Shown: positions 34,789 through 44,454, counted from the stretch's first letter. The stretch: 64,000 bases of DNA from an uncultured Saprospiraceae bacterium (GCA_937959115.1 CALGAW010000011.1:98449-162448); one strand, 5' to 3'. Program-made: numbers and translations. Notes: generated by a model from the letters alone, not told the origin.

Positions 34789-35997
34789 TTACACTTTTTC
34801 AATGATCGTAGCATATCCCTGCCCTACCCCGATACACATGGTACAAAGCGCATACCGTTTATTCTGTTTGTGTAGTTCGATGGCAGCTGTCTGGAGAATT
34901 CTAGAACCGGACATCCCTAGCGGGTGACCGATTGCAATTGCTCCACCATTCGGGTTGATTCTTGGGTCGTCATCTTTCAATCCCCAAGCTCGGATACAGG
35001 CTAGACTCTGTGCAGCAAATGCTTCGTTTAATTCGATTACATCCATGTCTTCTAGTGTTAGTCCTGCTTTTTCAAGTGCTTTATTCGAAGCAGAAACAGG
35101 ACCGATGCCCATAATTCTAGGTTCTACACCAACAACTGCTGAACTGATGATCTTAGCTAACGGTTTTAAGCTGTGTTTGGTTACAGCCTCCTCAGAAGCA
35201 ATCAGCAAAACACCTGCTCCATCATTGAGACCAGAAGCGTTTCCGGCAGTCACTGTTCCTCCCTCTTTTTTGAAGGCAGTGCGCAAGGTAGCTAGTTTCT
35301 CTAGGGTAGAATGTCCTTTGATGAATTCATCTTTTTCGAACTTAATTGGATCTTTCTTTCGTTGTGGAATCATCACGGGTACGATCTCTTCGCCAAATCG
35401 GCCAGCAGCTTGTGCTTTAGCTGCCTTCATCTGAGAGGTATAAGCAAACAGGTCTTGGTCTGCACGGTTGATGTCATATTTTTCAGCTAGGTTTTCCGCG
35501 GTGACACCCATGCCATCTGTTCCGTAGAGTTCTTTCATTTTTTTATTGACAAATCGCCAGCCAAAGCTCGAATCGTGCATTTGGGCATCTCTGCCGAAGG
35601 GTTTGGACACCTTTGAAATCACCCAAGGCCCACGTGTCATGTGTTCGAGGCCACCTGCAATAAACAGATCTCCGTCATTTGCTTGGATGGCACGGTGTGC
35701 GTGGATCGCTGAGGACATTCCTGAGGCGCAGAGCCGGTTGACCGTTTCGCCTGGTACTGACCACGGTAATCCAGCAAGGAGGAGTGCCATTCTTGCTACG
35801 TTTCGGTTATCTTCACCAGCTTGGTTGGCGCATCCAAGGATGACGTCATCGATTGCTTCTGGTGGCACATTTGGGTTTCGTCGCATCAGTTCTTTAATGA
35901 CAAGGGCGCCCAGGTCATCTGTTCTGATGGTAGACAGTGTTCCAGTAAAATTACCAATGGGTGTGCGTATGCCGTCTACTATGTAGGAAGTTCTCAT
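34789..35997 (-). CDS. Acetyl-CoA acyltransferase, 3-oxoadipyl-CoA thiolase type
   Basis: 402 residues. The thiolase triad is intact: Cys90 in NRLCASGMSSA, His358 in AIAIGHPLGMSGSR and Cys388 in CTMCIGVGQGYA. The N-terminus (YIVDGIRTPIGNFTGTLSTI, with DDLGALVIKELMRRNP) is closest to PcaF/PaaJ, which split 3-oxoadipyl-CoA into succinyl-CoA and acetyl-CoA. It begins the operon thiolase - M48 protease - PaaY-like protein. Use in aromatic breakdown is inferred from PaaY; a plain beta-oxidation role cannot be excluded. Confidence 0.9.
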   Translation of the reverse strand: MRTSYIVDGIRTPIGNFTGTLSTIRTDDLGALVIKELMRRNPNVPPEAIDDVILGCANQAGEDNRNVARMALLLAGLPWSVPGETVNRLCASGMSSAIHAHRAIQANDGDLFIAGGLEHMTRGPWVISKVSKPFGRDAQMHDSSFGWRFVNKKMKELYGTDGMGVTAENLAEKYDINRADQDLFAYTSQMKAAKAQAAGRFGEEIVPVMIPQRKKDPIKFEKDEFIKGHSTLEKLATLRTAFKKEGGTVTAGNASGLNDGAGVLLIASEEAVTKHSLKPLAKIISSAVVGVEPRIMGIGPVSASNKALEKAGLTLEDMDVIELNEAFAAQSLACIRAWGLKDDDPRINPNGGAIAIGHPLGMSGSRILQTAAIELHKQNKRYALCTMCIGVGQGYATIIEKV

Positions 35998-36110
35998 ATC
36001 TGTTTTTTGCTTTGAGGCGCAAGATAATGAATTCCGTTAAAATGGTGGAGTTGTAAGATGCTTATCGTTTGTTAATGTTCCCAACCATTATTTTGGTATG
36101 GTTAGGATTT

Positions 36111-39050
36111 TCAAGAGATCCCGTCTACAGCAATAAGAAGACTAGACATCTGATTTACCTTCATTAAAAAAATCTGCACAGAGTCTGACAAATCATTCCG
36201 ATTGGATGGAGTAGGCAATTTGATCCCAAGTTGAAACTCAATGCCCAATGCTGTTTTAACAAAAGCTGGATTTGGGCGAACAGTCGCTTTGAATTCCCGT
36301 TCAAGCGTAATCATTAGTCCTACGATGTTACCTTCTATTATTCCTCGGAACGTATTCATTTCCTCAAGGCTTTTGGTTTGAAGAGAAAATACGACGGGTT
36401 TCCAACCTTTAAGCACCGCTTCTTCTTCGAACAATTTGCTCCAAGCAAACGAGTTTTTTTCTAGTAAGGTTTTTGCTTTATGCACTGCTTCAAGAATCGT
36501 ATCATAGGTGGAGCGCGTGACGTTGCCGGTGCTGTTGTAATAAGGCTTTACTGTCGTAATAATTGGCAATCGGTCTTGCTGGGGATTCAGTTTACAGCCT
36601 GCCGATGCAGTAGTCAAGGCGACTGGGGTATTCCAATCATGGTTCGATAATATCGTAAAAAACGCTAGTAGTAACTCCTCCAATAGAACGCCTTTTTTTG
36701 TCGTCTGCCTACACACCCAAACGGCTAAAACTGTCCAGGAGTAATGCCCTAGGTATCCAATGCTATTGCCCTTGATTCCTTTTGCTTTTGCCCATGCTTT
36801 TATACACCGCACAAATTCTAGAAACAATGGTTTATCGATGACAGAATCCTCTATCATTTTTGCTAGATTTTCAGCTTCAAAATAACCAGAAACTGCTTGC
36901 CAACTCACCGCATCAAATTTATGCCAATCGGTCAACTCAATACTCTGAATTGTAGCTGGGAACGCTGGATGTTGGCAGCACATTAGATCTAGCTTAATCC
37001 CTTCTATGCTCAATCGAAGGATTGGCATCCGAGCATCCAAGATCAGTCTCGAATCGTCTGAAATGCCTTCTAGTCGCTGCTGCACACCAGATAGGAAATC
37101 AGCCGTCTTCACCTGTACAGGAATGAGCGCAACAAGATCCATATCACTGTGTTGGCTGATCGTCCCGAGTTTTTCAGATCCCAAGGGGAATAATTCTATT
37201 GGATTGCCTAATTCCTCTTCACATACTTGTTCCAGGATCGATTTTGCAAAGGCACGTAATTCTTGTTGTTTTTCATCAACTTGGGGTAGCAATTTATCTA
37301 AAAGTACCTTCCGTTCAATGTTTGCGGTACGCTGTTTATCTGTAAACCTAATCGCTCCAGTTCCAAGGGCAATGCGGCAATCTACTTGGAATGGGCCATC
37401 TTTGGTTCTGCTAATGAGTGCGATGTCGTGTACTTCCAACTCCAGATTTTTCCACTTTGGTAATTTGGTTTGGGCGACCTCTTTTGACTCAAATTGACCA
37501 ACACTTAAATGCGGATTAAATCCATTGGCTTGTTTTATCTCATCCGTGCATTGCGGAAAGATTTCTTGCAATATCTTATGCAGCGGTTTCAACTCCTCCG
37601 CTATTGGATTCAGCCAAGCGGTTACATTTTTACGGTGCTGGAAAAATCCGTAGTCTTCTAACGCAATAGAAAAGGATGAAATTCCTAGTAACTTTGCTTG
37701 GATGGCTAGCGCTGCATCTTCAAAGTAGGTGTTAGGCAGAAAACCGTAAATCAGTGTAATGTGTGGCATCCATCGAGCGACTTTGCTGTCGTACTTTTTA
37801 CGAATGGCTTGAATTGGTGCCCACTTTTCTGGGCTAGGGATAATCACGATTGCACTTTGATAAGTTGGTTGAATCTGACTCAAGGGATGCGCTGCAGTTT
37901 CCTTCGTTTGAAATTCTAGTTGCGTCACCAAGCCAAAATGATCTGAAGGATAAATATCTTTTTGAATGGCCTCTTCTCCTAGTAAGTCAATTGTCTTAGG
38001 TTCCCAATTGTTGTTTTTCGATCGCAAGAGCATTCGATCCAATCTTCCTGATTTCTTTGAAAGACTGAAGAACGCTGCTAAGGTGTTTCGAGTTACATCA
38101 AAGGTTGCACCGATTTTGTTTGGATGAAGCCTAGTCCAAAGATCCTTTAACTGTTGTTTTTGGAAGAAGGAACTGCTTTCCTCTGCTCTCATATTAAAAT
38201 CGCCAGCGATCAGATAATCACTGCCCAGATGTTCTAGGAATGCTACTATAGTTTTGAGCTGTTCAGTGCGTATTTTCGGTGCATTATCTGCTCGATTGCT
38301 AGAAAGGTGGATGGCTGCCAGATGCACTGTTTGCTGATTAATCATCCAAGTGCCTACTAGGAATTGCTTCCGCATGGAATAGTCAAACGCATATAATTCA
38401 AACGGAAATTTTGAGTAAATGATGGTGCGGTGTGAGTCGAAGTGTTTCTTGTTTGGTTGATCTGAGATATACTTGTCACGCATCCATGGTTCCTCCATCA
38501 AACGCCTCATTGTATCCAAGGAGACTTCTTGCAGGGCAACGATGTCGGCATCACAATTTTCAAGTACCTTAAACACAGCTTTTATTCGATCTTCGGATGG
38601 CAGAAATCCTTGTTTGTATTCGTCGGATAGTATATTATATGTTGCAACGTTCAGGTTTGTCAGTGTAACAGATTTGTGTTCTTCCATGTAGTATTCCCAT
38701 GTCCCATTTTTGTAATGAAGGATTGGTTTTGCTTTAAATGGGGAATCTAAAATGGAGTAGCTGTTTGCTTTTTTCTCTTCAATTGGCTGATAGGCTTCTG
38801 GTGGCAATTGATCCGTTCCGAGTAGGTCGATTTGTTCTTGACGGTCCCATACCAGCACATCTCCGCAACGGAAATACTGTACGCGGTTCCACGGAATATC
38901 GCTTGAATCCCATTCTACGATTGGTTTTTCTCTTCGACCAGATGGAGCAACACGGTCTTGATAGCCGACCATGAAGTTGTTTTCATTGTACTGTTCATCC
39001 CAGATAATTCTGGAGTAGGTTTCCCAACTTGGTTTCAGTTTGTCTTTCAT
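36111..39050 (-). CDS. Four-domain RNA-repair fusion: MJ1316 - EEP - 2H phosphoesterase - nucleotidyltransferase/PAP
   Basis: About 979 residues from ATG at 39050; the frame extends to 39104 (997). Positions below use the 997-residue count. (1) MJ1316/DUF504 domain, about 19-97 (RIIWDEQYNENNFMVGYQDR, VLVWDRQEQIDLL), proposed to recognise 2',3'-cyclic phosphate RNA ends. (2) Endonuclease/exonuclease/phosphatase fold, about 150-397, with Asn157, Glu193 (IVALQEVS), GDFN at 301-304 and SDH at 387-389. (3) 2H/LigT phosphoesterase, about 415-580, with both motifs HIT (448-450) and HLS (532-534). (4) Nucleotidyltransferase, about 635 to the end, with LGSEKLGTISQHSDMDLVAL (Asp654, Asp656), third Asp706 in IKLDLMCC, then a poly(A)-polymerase-like helical domain (FVRCIKAWAKAKGIKGNSIG). 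All catalytic residues look intact. Together they could open a cyclic end, trim it and rebuild the RNA 3' end. It stands alone. RNA-repair use is inference from the domain set. Confidence 0.85.
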   Translation of the reverse strand: MKDKLKPSWETYSRIIWDEQYNENNFMVGYQDRVAPSGRREKPIVEWDSSDIPWNRVQYFRCGDVLVWDRQEQIDLLGTDQLPPEAYQPIEEKKANSYSILDSPFKAKPILHYKNGTWEYYMEEHKSVTLTNLNVATYNILSDEYKQGFLPSEDRIKAVFKVLENCDADIVALQEVSLDTMRRLMEEPWMRDKYISDQPNKKHFDSHRTIIYSKFPFELYAFDYSMRKQFLVGTWMINQQTVHLAAIHLSSNRADNAPKIRTEQLKTIVAFLEHLGSDYLIAGDFNMRAEESSSFFQKQQLKDLWTRLHPNKIGATFDVTRNTLAAFFSLSKKSGRLDRMLLRSKNNNWEPKTIDLLGEEAIQKDIYPSDHFGLVTQLEFQTKETAAHPLSQIQPTYQSAIVIIPSPEKWAPIQAIRKKYDSKVARWMPHITLIYGFLPNTYFEDAALAIQAKLLGISSFSIALEDYGFFQHRKNVTAWLNPIAEELKPLHKILQEIFPQCTDEIKQANGFNPHLSVGQFESKEVAQTKLPKWKNLELEVHDIALISRTKDGPFQVDCRIALGTGAIRFTDKQRTANIERKVLLDKLLPQVDEKQQELRAFAKSILEQVCEEELGNPIELFPLGSEKLGTISQHSDMDLVALIPVQVKTADFLSGVQQRLEGISDDSRLILDARMPILRLSIEGIKLDLMCCQHPAFPATIQSIELTDWHKFDAVSWQAVSGYFEAENLAKMIEDSVIDKPLFLEFVRCIKAWAKAKGIKGNSIGYLGHYSWTVLAVWVCRQTTKKGVLLEELLLAFFTILSNHDWNTPVALTTASAGCKLNPQQDRLPIITTVKPYYNSTGNVTRSTYDTILEAVHKAKTLLEKNSFAWSKLFEEEAVLKGWKPVVFSLQTKSLEEMNTFRGIIEGNIVGLMITLEREFKATVRPNPAFVKTALGIEFQLGIKLPTPSNRNDLSDSVQIFLMKVNQMSSLLIAVDGIS

Positions 39051-39104
39051 GGTTTTGGTTGTTGGGATTGCGGATTGTTTTGTTTTGTTGTTTTGGTAAT
39101 ACAA

Positions 39105-39408
39105 TTTTTGTTGGAAGAAAGTTCCTGGTTTTTGGGTTATTTATTGTTTTGTTTTCAACCAATTTGCAGAAACTTAAAAAAAGACAACTATGAAAAACAA
39201 ACGTCTCGCATTGTAAATAAACATTTAATTAATACATTGTAAATGAGACAACTATTTAAGTTTGTTTTTTTTAATAAAAACATGATTTTGATATTAAAAT
39301 TTGCTTTTTTTTGTTAAATTTATTTTGCTAAGCACCTACCCGTAAGCAATTTACGTAAGCGAATTCACTACCGTATAACAAGTCAGGCTAGAAAAAACCA
39401 ATGAGCCT
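39105..39408. other. Intergenic region with a dispersed 16-mer and small hairpin
   Basis: 304 bases between divergent genes. It contains GCACCTACCCGTAAGC (39332-39347), which recurs with one change at 59135-59150, and CGTAAGCAATTTACG (39341-39355), a small hairpin. The rest is very A+T-rich and may hold both promoters. Confidence 0.5.
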
Positions 39409-40836
39409 ATGAAAAAAGACAAGTTGTTTCATCTATTTTATTCGTTAACGCCTAAGGAGGTAAAAGCATTTAAGACGTTTATTATTGGTCGAAAACCAGC
39501 CGCAATAAGCAGTCTTGTTGAAATCTTATCGAAAAGTAAGCAGAAAGATCTTGATTTTGAAAAAATAAGACAAAAAGCATTTAAAAAGCTATTTCCACTC
39601 GATAAAGAACAGAATTTTCGACGATTGATGGCGGATACGCTTCATCTGTTAAATGATTTCTTAATACTTGCTGAGACAAACGCAAATCCAATTCTTAGGA
39701 AACAATTGCTACTTGAGCAATACAAAAATAGAACTCAAACAACCTTGTTTCAAGGTACCGTTCAAGAAATAAAAAAGGAACTGTCCAATAATCCAACACG
39801 TGATTTCCACTATCATCAAGCAAACGTCAATCTACTCAACGATATTTACTTCTACGAGCGTTCAAACAAGCAAAAAGAAAGAAACCGACAAAGAGAACTG
39901 CTCGACCTACATAAGGAAATGGATTTAAGCTATCTTAAGGCTAAACTACATTATGCGATTCAATTGAAAGTTCTTGAAAAGATCACGGGGTCAAATCCAG
40001 TATCATCAACGGGAGATCAATTACTGATACAACAAAATCCAGCGTTCGAGGACGATCCCGTCGTTCGTTTTTATCAGGATATAATTAACCTAATCGATCA
40101 TCCTAATGATGAAGATTTCTCTAGACTAAAATCAGATTGGTTTGAAATAGAAGAACAGTTTAGTAAAAACCTCAAGATTCAACTATTTGTGATTTTGATC
40201 AATCTCTCATGGTATTCACAAGATTCTGAAATGCGTGTAAAAACAGCATTTGAGTTGTATGGTTATGCATTTAAAACAAAATTGTTAGTTAACGCTGGAT
40301 ATGTAGATCCTATTCACATAAACAATGTTGTGGATGCGGGTATTAGTATTAAAGAATACGATAAAGTCCGTGCAATAATAAGAGAAAATATTCCTTTGCT
40401 GAGAGAGGGGCCTGATCAAAAGGAAAATATTAGAAACTTATACGAATCCTTTCTACTTTTTGGGGAAGGTCGGTTTGAAGAAGCCTTATCAAAAGCTAAT
40501 GTTCTTCAATTTTCTCATTATTCCTACGGAATACGATCCTACGTCCTTGAAATCAAATGTTTGTATGAAACTAAAAGATCAAATGGATTTGAAGCAATCA
40601 ATACCCGTTGTAAAGCCTATAAACAATACCTATTACGGAAGAAAAAAGAAGGATTTTTAAACAAAGAAAAGTATGAGGAAAATCTAAACTTCATGAAAAT
40701 AACCTGTCAACTCCCCTTCGCCTCCGCTAGTAAATTTGCAAAGATTAGTCAAGAGGAATTGCGAGAAAAAACAAAAGCCATCTCCCCAATTATCAGTCGA
40801 ACTTGGCTGCTTGAAAAGATTGATGAATTGAAATAG
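39409..40836 (+). CDS. Large helical protein of a Saprospiraceae-type family, unknown function
   Basis: 475 residues, no signal peptide, almost entirely helical with TPR-like periodicity. The start MKKDKLFHLFYSLTPKEVKA and the segment NFRRLMADTLHLLNDFLI are recognisable as a family that appears in several copies in Saprospiraceae genomes (from memory; not checked). Very Lys/Glu-rich. It could be a scaffold or regulatory protein; nothing adjacent says which. It faces a secreted protein gene convergently across a strong terminator. Confidence 0.75.
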   Translation: MKKDKLFHLFYSLTPKEVKAFKTFIIGRKPAAISSLVEILSKSKQKDLDFEKIRQKAFKKLFPLDKEQNFRRLMADTLHLLNDFLILAETNANPILRKQLLLEQYKNRTQTTLFQGTVQEIKKELSNNPTRDFHYHQANVNLLNDIYFYERSNKQKERNRQRELLDLHKEMDLSYLKAKLHYAIQLKVLEKITGSNPVSSTGDQLLIQQNPAFEDDPVVRFYQDIINLIDHPNDEDFSRLKSDWFEIEEQFSKNLKIQLFVILINLSWYSQDSEMRVKTAFELYGYAFKTKLLVNAGYVDPIHINNVVDAGISIKEYDKVRAIIRENIPLLREGPDQKENIRNLYESFLLFGEGRFEEALSKANVLQFSHYSYGIRSYVLEIKCLYETKRSNGFEAINTRCKAYKQYLLRKKKEGFLNKEKYEENLNFMKITCQLPFASASKFAKISQEELREKTKAISPIISRTWLLEKIDELK

Positions 40837-40862
40837 TGCTTAGTACTTAGTACTTAGTTGAA
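40836..40862. repeat. TTAGTACT tandem repeat
   Basis: AGTGCTTAGTACTTAGTACT follows the stop codon of the preceding gene: almost three tandem copies of an eight-base unit. Same type as at 11645, 32190 and 49622. Confidence 0.65.
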
Positions 40863-40867
40863 CGTTA

Positions 40868-40901
40868 GAGGTAGAGAAAATTCTTGAATTTTCTCTACCT
40901 C
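40868..40901. terminator. Bidirectional terminator, 16-bp perfect stem
   Basis: GAGGTAGAGAAAATTC (40868-40883) and GAATTTTCTCTACCTC (40886-40901) are perfect reverse complements separated by two bases. The hairpin lies between two convergent genes and can stop transcription from both sides. Confidence 0.8.
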
Positions 40902-40935
40902 GATCTATAAACCAGTTACCTCATGGATATCTGCA

Positions 40936-41301
40936 CTAGTCACTAAGCACGATCGTCTCTGATTCACTACCTACTTCAACAACTAGCGTCTTCTCACCAT
41001 CTGGTAAACTTAGAGATTCGTAATCAAGTTCAGTTTCAAAAGTCGTTTCCTGATACCAAACTTCTCCTTGCCAATTGTAAATTGTAACTGTAATCTCAGC
41101 ACCAGCACTTTGGTTTGGATACGCAACTTCAATTGGCGCTTCCGACAGTCCTTGAATGACCACTGATAATCCTCCATTAAAGAAGTATGAATGTAAAGCG
41201 GATTGCGGAAAACCACCCATTGCATTAAGGGTTGAAATTCTTGCATTTAGAGTTAAAATCAGGCATAGGAATACTAGGTGAAAAAAGTGTCTTTTTTTCA
41301 T
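40936..41301 (-). CDS. Small secreted protein, DUF3244-like
   Basis: 121 residues with a signal peptide (MKKRHFFHLVFLCLILTLNA). The mature part is a short Ig-like beta sandwich (ALHSYFFNGGLSVVIQGLSE; AEITVTIYNWQGEVWYQETT; SLPDGEKTLVVEVGSESETI), similar to the DUF3244 proteins and to the fold of T9SS sorting domains. It lacks the usual closing Lys/Arg-rich strand. Probably periplasmic or extracellular; role unknown. Confidence 0.65.
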   Translation of the reverse strand: MKKRHFFHLVFLCLILTLNARISTLNAMGGFPQSALHSYFFNGGLSVVIQGLSEAPIEVAYPNQSAGAEITVTIYNWQGEVWYQETTFETELDYESLSLPDGEKTLVVEVGSESETIVLSD

Positions 41302-41848
41302 TTTTTAGGTTTTTAAAAGCACCGGATCTGGTACTTGGGTTTAGTAAAATAAAGGCAAAGGTTGCCCTGACCAGTGTTTAGAATGACTAGTCGCTGGGGT
41401 TCGATATTTTACTTCTATTTGGTTAACTTTTTATCGAAATAGATCGTATGATATTATCGAATTGATTTGCCTTTTTTGTTTGTACTTGTTTTTATCCATG
41501 TTAGATTTAAATCAACAATTAATTACAACCGCAAGTACCGATATTTTATTAAACATTAAAAAACCATTATTTCTGATTTGTAAATTCCTAAGCGCTAAAT
41601 TTCAAACGAAAATTATTCATAAACCACTTAAATACAAACCATTAACTGTTTACTGAAGAAATGTTTTTAACGATCTAAAAAAACTTTTGTTTGAGGGACG
41701 GGAGACCGAAGTAGTCTTGAGCGTAAACTCCTTTCTACCGTCTTATGTCTACCGTCTTCTGTTTCGTTCATGCAACTAATACCTTTAACGATTGTTTTTA
41801 AAACAAGAGATCAATCGTTCTTCTGGAAACGCTGTTAAAAAATTAAAG
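41302..41848. other. Intergenic stretch with a TCTACCGTCTT direct repeat
   Basis: 547 bases with no convincing gene. TCTACCGTCTT occurs twice between about 41735 and 41758 (TTTCTACCGTCTTATG then TCTACCGTCTTCTG). The frame at 41462-41656 has the look of a chance frame. Confidence 0.5.
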
Positions 41849-42376
41849 ATGAAATCAGCTACAATTACCATTTTGATTCTGTTCATACTCTTTGTTCCTT
41901 TTACTCCTTTTGCTCAAAATACTAGTATACCCGCAATAAACAAGGTATTACACAAGGATCTAAAAATCATCATTGGAGAATGGACAGGTAGTTTAACTTA
42001 TTTAGATTATAAAACTGGCAAACCTTATACGATGCCTGCTGATCTAATCGTCAAGCAAGGCAAAAATGAAAACCAACTGTTGCTGCTAAACAAATATCCA
42101 AATGAACCAAAAGCGAACAACAGTGACAAAGTAAAAATTAGAAAGAATGGCACAATATTGAACAAAAGTGCAGTAACATCTAGAGAAATACAGTCAAACA
42201 ATCGAATTCAAATCACGACGGAAAAAGTGGGAAAAGACGACAGCAAAATAGCAGTGATCAGATACATCTACCTTCTAGGAAAGGAGCAATTTACGATCAG
42301 AAAAGAAGTGCAGTTTGAAGCCTCCAAGGAATGGATAAAAAGAAGTGAATTTAATTATACAAAAAGAAAGAAGTAA
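41849..42376 (+). CDS. Secreted protein, unknown function
   Basis: 175 residues from ATG at 41849, chosen because it begins the signal peptide MKSATITILILFILFVPFTP. The mature part is basic and beta-rich (IIGEWTGSLTYLDYKTGKPY; RYIYLLGKEQFTIRKEVQFE), a pattern like lipocalin-type or DUF1579-like proteins in which WTG near the start is typical. It ends in KKKK-like residues. The next gene starts just after, so they may be co-transcribed. Confidence 0.7.
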   Translation: MKSATITILILFILFVPFTPFAQNTSIPAINKVLHKDLKIIIGEWTGSLTYLDYKTGKPYTMPADLIVKQGKNENQLLLLNKYPNEPKANNSDKVKIRKNGTILNKSAVTSREIQSNNRIQITTEKVGKDDSKIAVIRYIYLLGKEQFTIRKEVQFEASKEWIKRSEFNYTKRKK

Positions 42377-42399
42377 GTTTGCCGCAGCAAAAAAATGAG

Positions 42400-42936
42400 A
42401 TGGTATTTTTAAACGATTTTTTTAGTGCAATAGATTACGATGTGATTGAACTTTACTCCTACAACAGGGGTGAGTTGTTGCGAAAGCATCTGGAGGATCT
42501 TCAGGCAGAGAAACATCAGCTCCTAGAGGAAATGGAGCTAGAAGAAGACAAGGATAAGGAACTAGAATTAAATAAACGAGTAAAAGCAATTGATTCATAT
42601 GATCCATTTCATGATCATATTCTCAATGAGTATAATAAGTTGCATCCAACTGCCCAATTAATTGGGAAATTTAAAAAAGAAGAACAAATTGCAATTGAAC
42701 TAAACAGAATTTTTAGTAGAAAAATGGTAGACCCAATTTCACTTAGATGCGGTGAAGAATTGCGAGATGGAGTAGTCTTCAAAAAAGATGGCAACATCAA
42801 AGAAGCATTGAGTATTTGCTTTACCTGTCAAACTGTAAGGACTAGTGATGGCGGAAAATTAGGTTGTGATATGCAATTTTATGATTCCTACAAATCACTA
42901 CTCCATCATCTAGGACATGATGTAGAATTGATCTAG
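42400..42936 (+). CDS. Hypothetical cytosolic protein
   Basis: 178 residues from ATG at 42400 (a TTG at 42379, three bases after the previous stop, is possible). Glu/Lys-rich helices (DLQAEKHQLLEEMELEED) are followed by a helical region (ELNRIFSRKMVDPISLRCGE) and a C-terminal domain with Cys residues in SICFTCQTVRTSDGGKLGCD that could bind a metal. No family recognised. It is 23 bases after the secreted protein gene. Confidence 0.65.
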   Translation: MVFLNDFFSAIDYDVIELYSYNRGELLRKHLEDLQAEKHQLLEEMELEEDKDKELELNKRVKAIDSYDPFHDHILNEYNKLHPTAQLIGKFKKEEQIAIELNRIFSRKMVDPISLRCGEELRDGVVFKKDGNIKEALSICFTCQTVRTSDGGKLGCDMQFYDSYKSLLHHLGHDVELI

Positions 42937-43427
42937 TTAAACCGCACTATGCAATAACCAAATTTGAAAACACTTTAATTTGCTCTAGTATACCAACTTG
43001 AAGGATCCAACAATTGTATAAAAAGAAGTGAGTTTAGTTATTATCCTAGCAAGATCCTGAACACAGCCAAAATAGTATTGAAGTTATTTTCAACAAAATT
43101 ATAGATTTAACAGTTGGAAGCCGAACGCCATAATAAAGGACATGAAGGTCATTTGGTAATTGGATAAACAGTACAATAACAACCTTTTATACTTATTTCA
43201 CTCCTAAAAAGTAAAGATTTTTAATAAATATTAATGAGACAAATCTATATAATAGTAATTGATCTATAGTTAAACAAAGTATAGATTTAAAGAAGAATCA
43301 TGTTTGAAGGCACGATTTATTATGATCATAGATAAGTGTTTCAACTGCAGCGAAACCTTCAAATTTATTACTTAAAAGTAGAATTGATAGGAGATTGTAC
43401 TATTTATAAACCACAAAATTTTAACTA
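42937..43427. other. Intergenic stretch, nothing recognised
   Basis: 491 bases, A+T-rich, with no gene, repeat or hairpin I can support. It probably contains the promoter of the lipoprotein gene at 43428. Confidence 0.5.
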
Positions 43428-44441
43428 ATGAATAATTCCAAGAATTTCATCGGCAACCTGCTCGTCGTCTTTATTTTTTCATTGCTCTTTACCTCTTGCA
43501 AACAAGATAGTTTACAGGAAGAGGTAGCAATAACGCCAACTAACAATTATGCCCCCACAGCCAGACAAGGAGTCAACCAGTTTCGAGATATTGCGCACTT
43601 CGAGGCCTATTACAAACAACTGAACCAACTTTATGACCTCGATGATAACCAGTTCTATCAAATCCTTCAAGCCAACGCTGATGTGTTTACCATCTATGCA
43701 AAAACGATGGATCAAGAGATTTCTAGAATTGAAGATTACTACCATCCGTTTTTAGCAGATCCTATAATGATGAGTATTGTAAACGAGCACTTCGAATTCC
43801 GGATTGCAGATGTATTGTTAACCGTTGTCACAAATTCATTGATCCTGACTGCTGATGCGAATGTACTGGAAACACAACAGCTCACAAGAGCACTAAAAAA
43901 AGGAGATGCATTTAACCACCTATCCATTCCTAGAGGCACCTACCTAGTCACTGACGAAAAGATGGAAGACATGCTAGGCCCTTGGGGAACAACGCCTTAC
44001 AACTTCTCCATTGATGAGCATATTCAAGGCTTAAGGGGTGTCTGCGACTTGATTGAAAAAAGTGAATTATCCGTTAAAGATTATGCTGGTCGTTTTCTCT
44101 TATACAATACAAGAAACTACTATAGCTGGACCAATTTCACTTATGAGGAAGCTAAATGCGTTAGTCTAAGGATGATAAATAACGAATTGAAGGCTTTTAT
44201 TGCAAACCTAAGAGTTCAAGTTTGGGCTGAAAGAACGAACAAGAGTGGAGAAGGTTGTATTCTACTCCCGTTTGAGTCAGAAGAAAAGGAATGTGACAAT
44301 TGTTCTCAACAAAGAGCAAGAGTGAATACCTTTGGAAAAAAAGGCCACCACACAGTCAGAGGAAATTTCGATCTTAAATGGACCTCAAGCACTGGTCAAA
44401 ATGTTGGGATCAATGGATACCATCTTTTAACCTATTTCTAA
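43428..44441 (+). CDS. Lipoprotein, unknown function
   Basis: 337 residues with lipobox signal (NLLVVFIFSLLFTSCKQDS). The mature part is helical in the first half (QFRDIAHFEAYYKQLNQLYD) and carries VLLTVVTNSLILTADANVLE and a TYLVTDEKMEDML segment. A pair CDNC lies near the end (KECDNCSQQRARVNTF), followed by a beta-rich tail. It looks like the Bacteroidota surface lipoproteins of unknown role. It is convergent with the S74-chaperone gene across a long inverted repeat. Confidence 0.75.
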   Translation: MNNSKNFIGNLLVVFIFSLLFTSCKQDSLQEEVAITPTNNYAPTARQGVNQFRDIAHFEAYYKQLNQLYDLDDNQFYQILQANADVFTIYAKTMDQEISRIEDYYHPFLADPIMMSIVNEHFEFRIADVLLTVVTNSLILTADANVLETQQLTRALKKGDAFNHLSIPRGTYLVTDEKMEDMLGPWGTTPYNFSIDEHIQGLRGVCDLIEKSELSVKDYAGRFLLYNTRNYYSWTNFTYEEAKCVSLRMINNELKAFIANLRVQVWAERTNKSGEGCILLPFESEEKECDNCSQQRARVNTFGKKGHHTVRGNFDLKWTSSTGQNVGINGYHLLTYF

Positions 44442-44454
44442 ACCATTAATCATC

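Noticed and set aside
34955..35986. Two plus-strand frames (159 and 146 codons)
   Set aside because: Antisense to the thiolase gene, which has an intact catalytic triad on the minus strand.
33307..35997. Phenylacetate-degradation cluster
   Set aside because: Only a thiolase and a PaaY-like protein are present; the monooxygenase and ligase genes are missing, so the cluster is not claimed.
37006..37497. Plus-strand frame of 163 codons
   Set aside because: Antisense to the nucleotidyltransferase part of the RNA-repair fusion; no domain of its own.
41462..41656. Short plus-strand frame in the gap before 41849
   Set aside because: Low-complexity translation, no ribosome site, no signal peptide; looks like chance.
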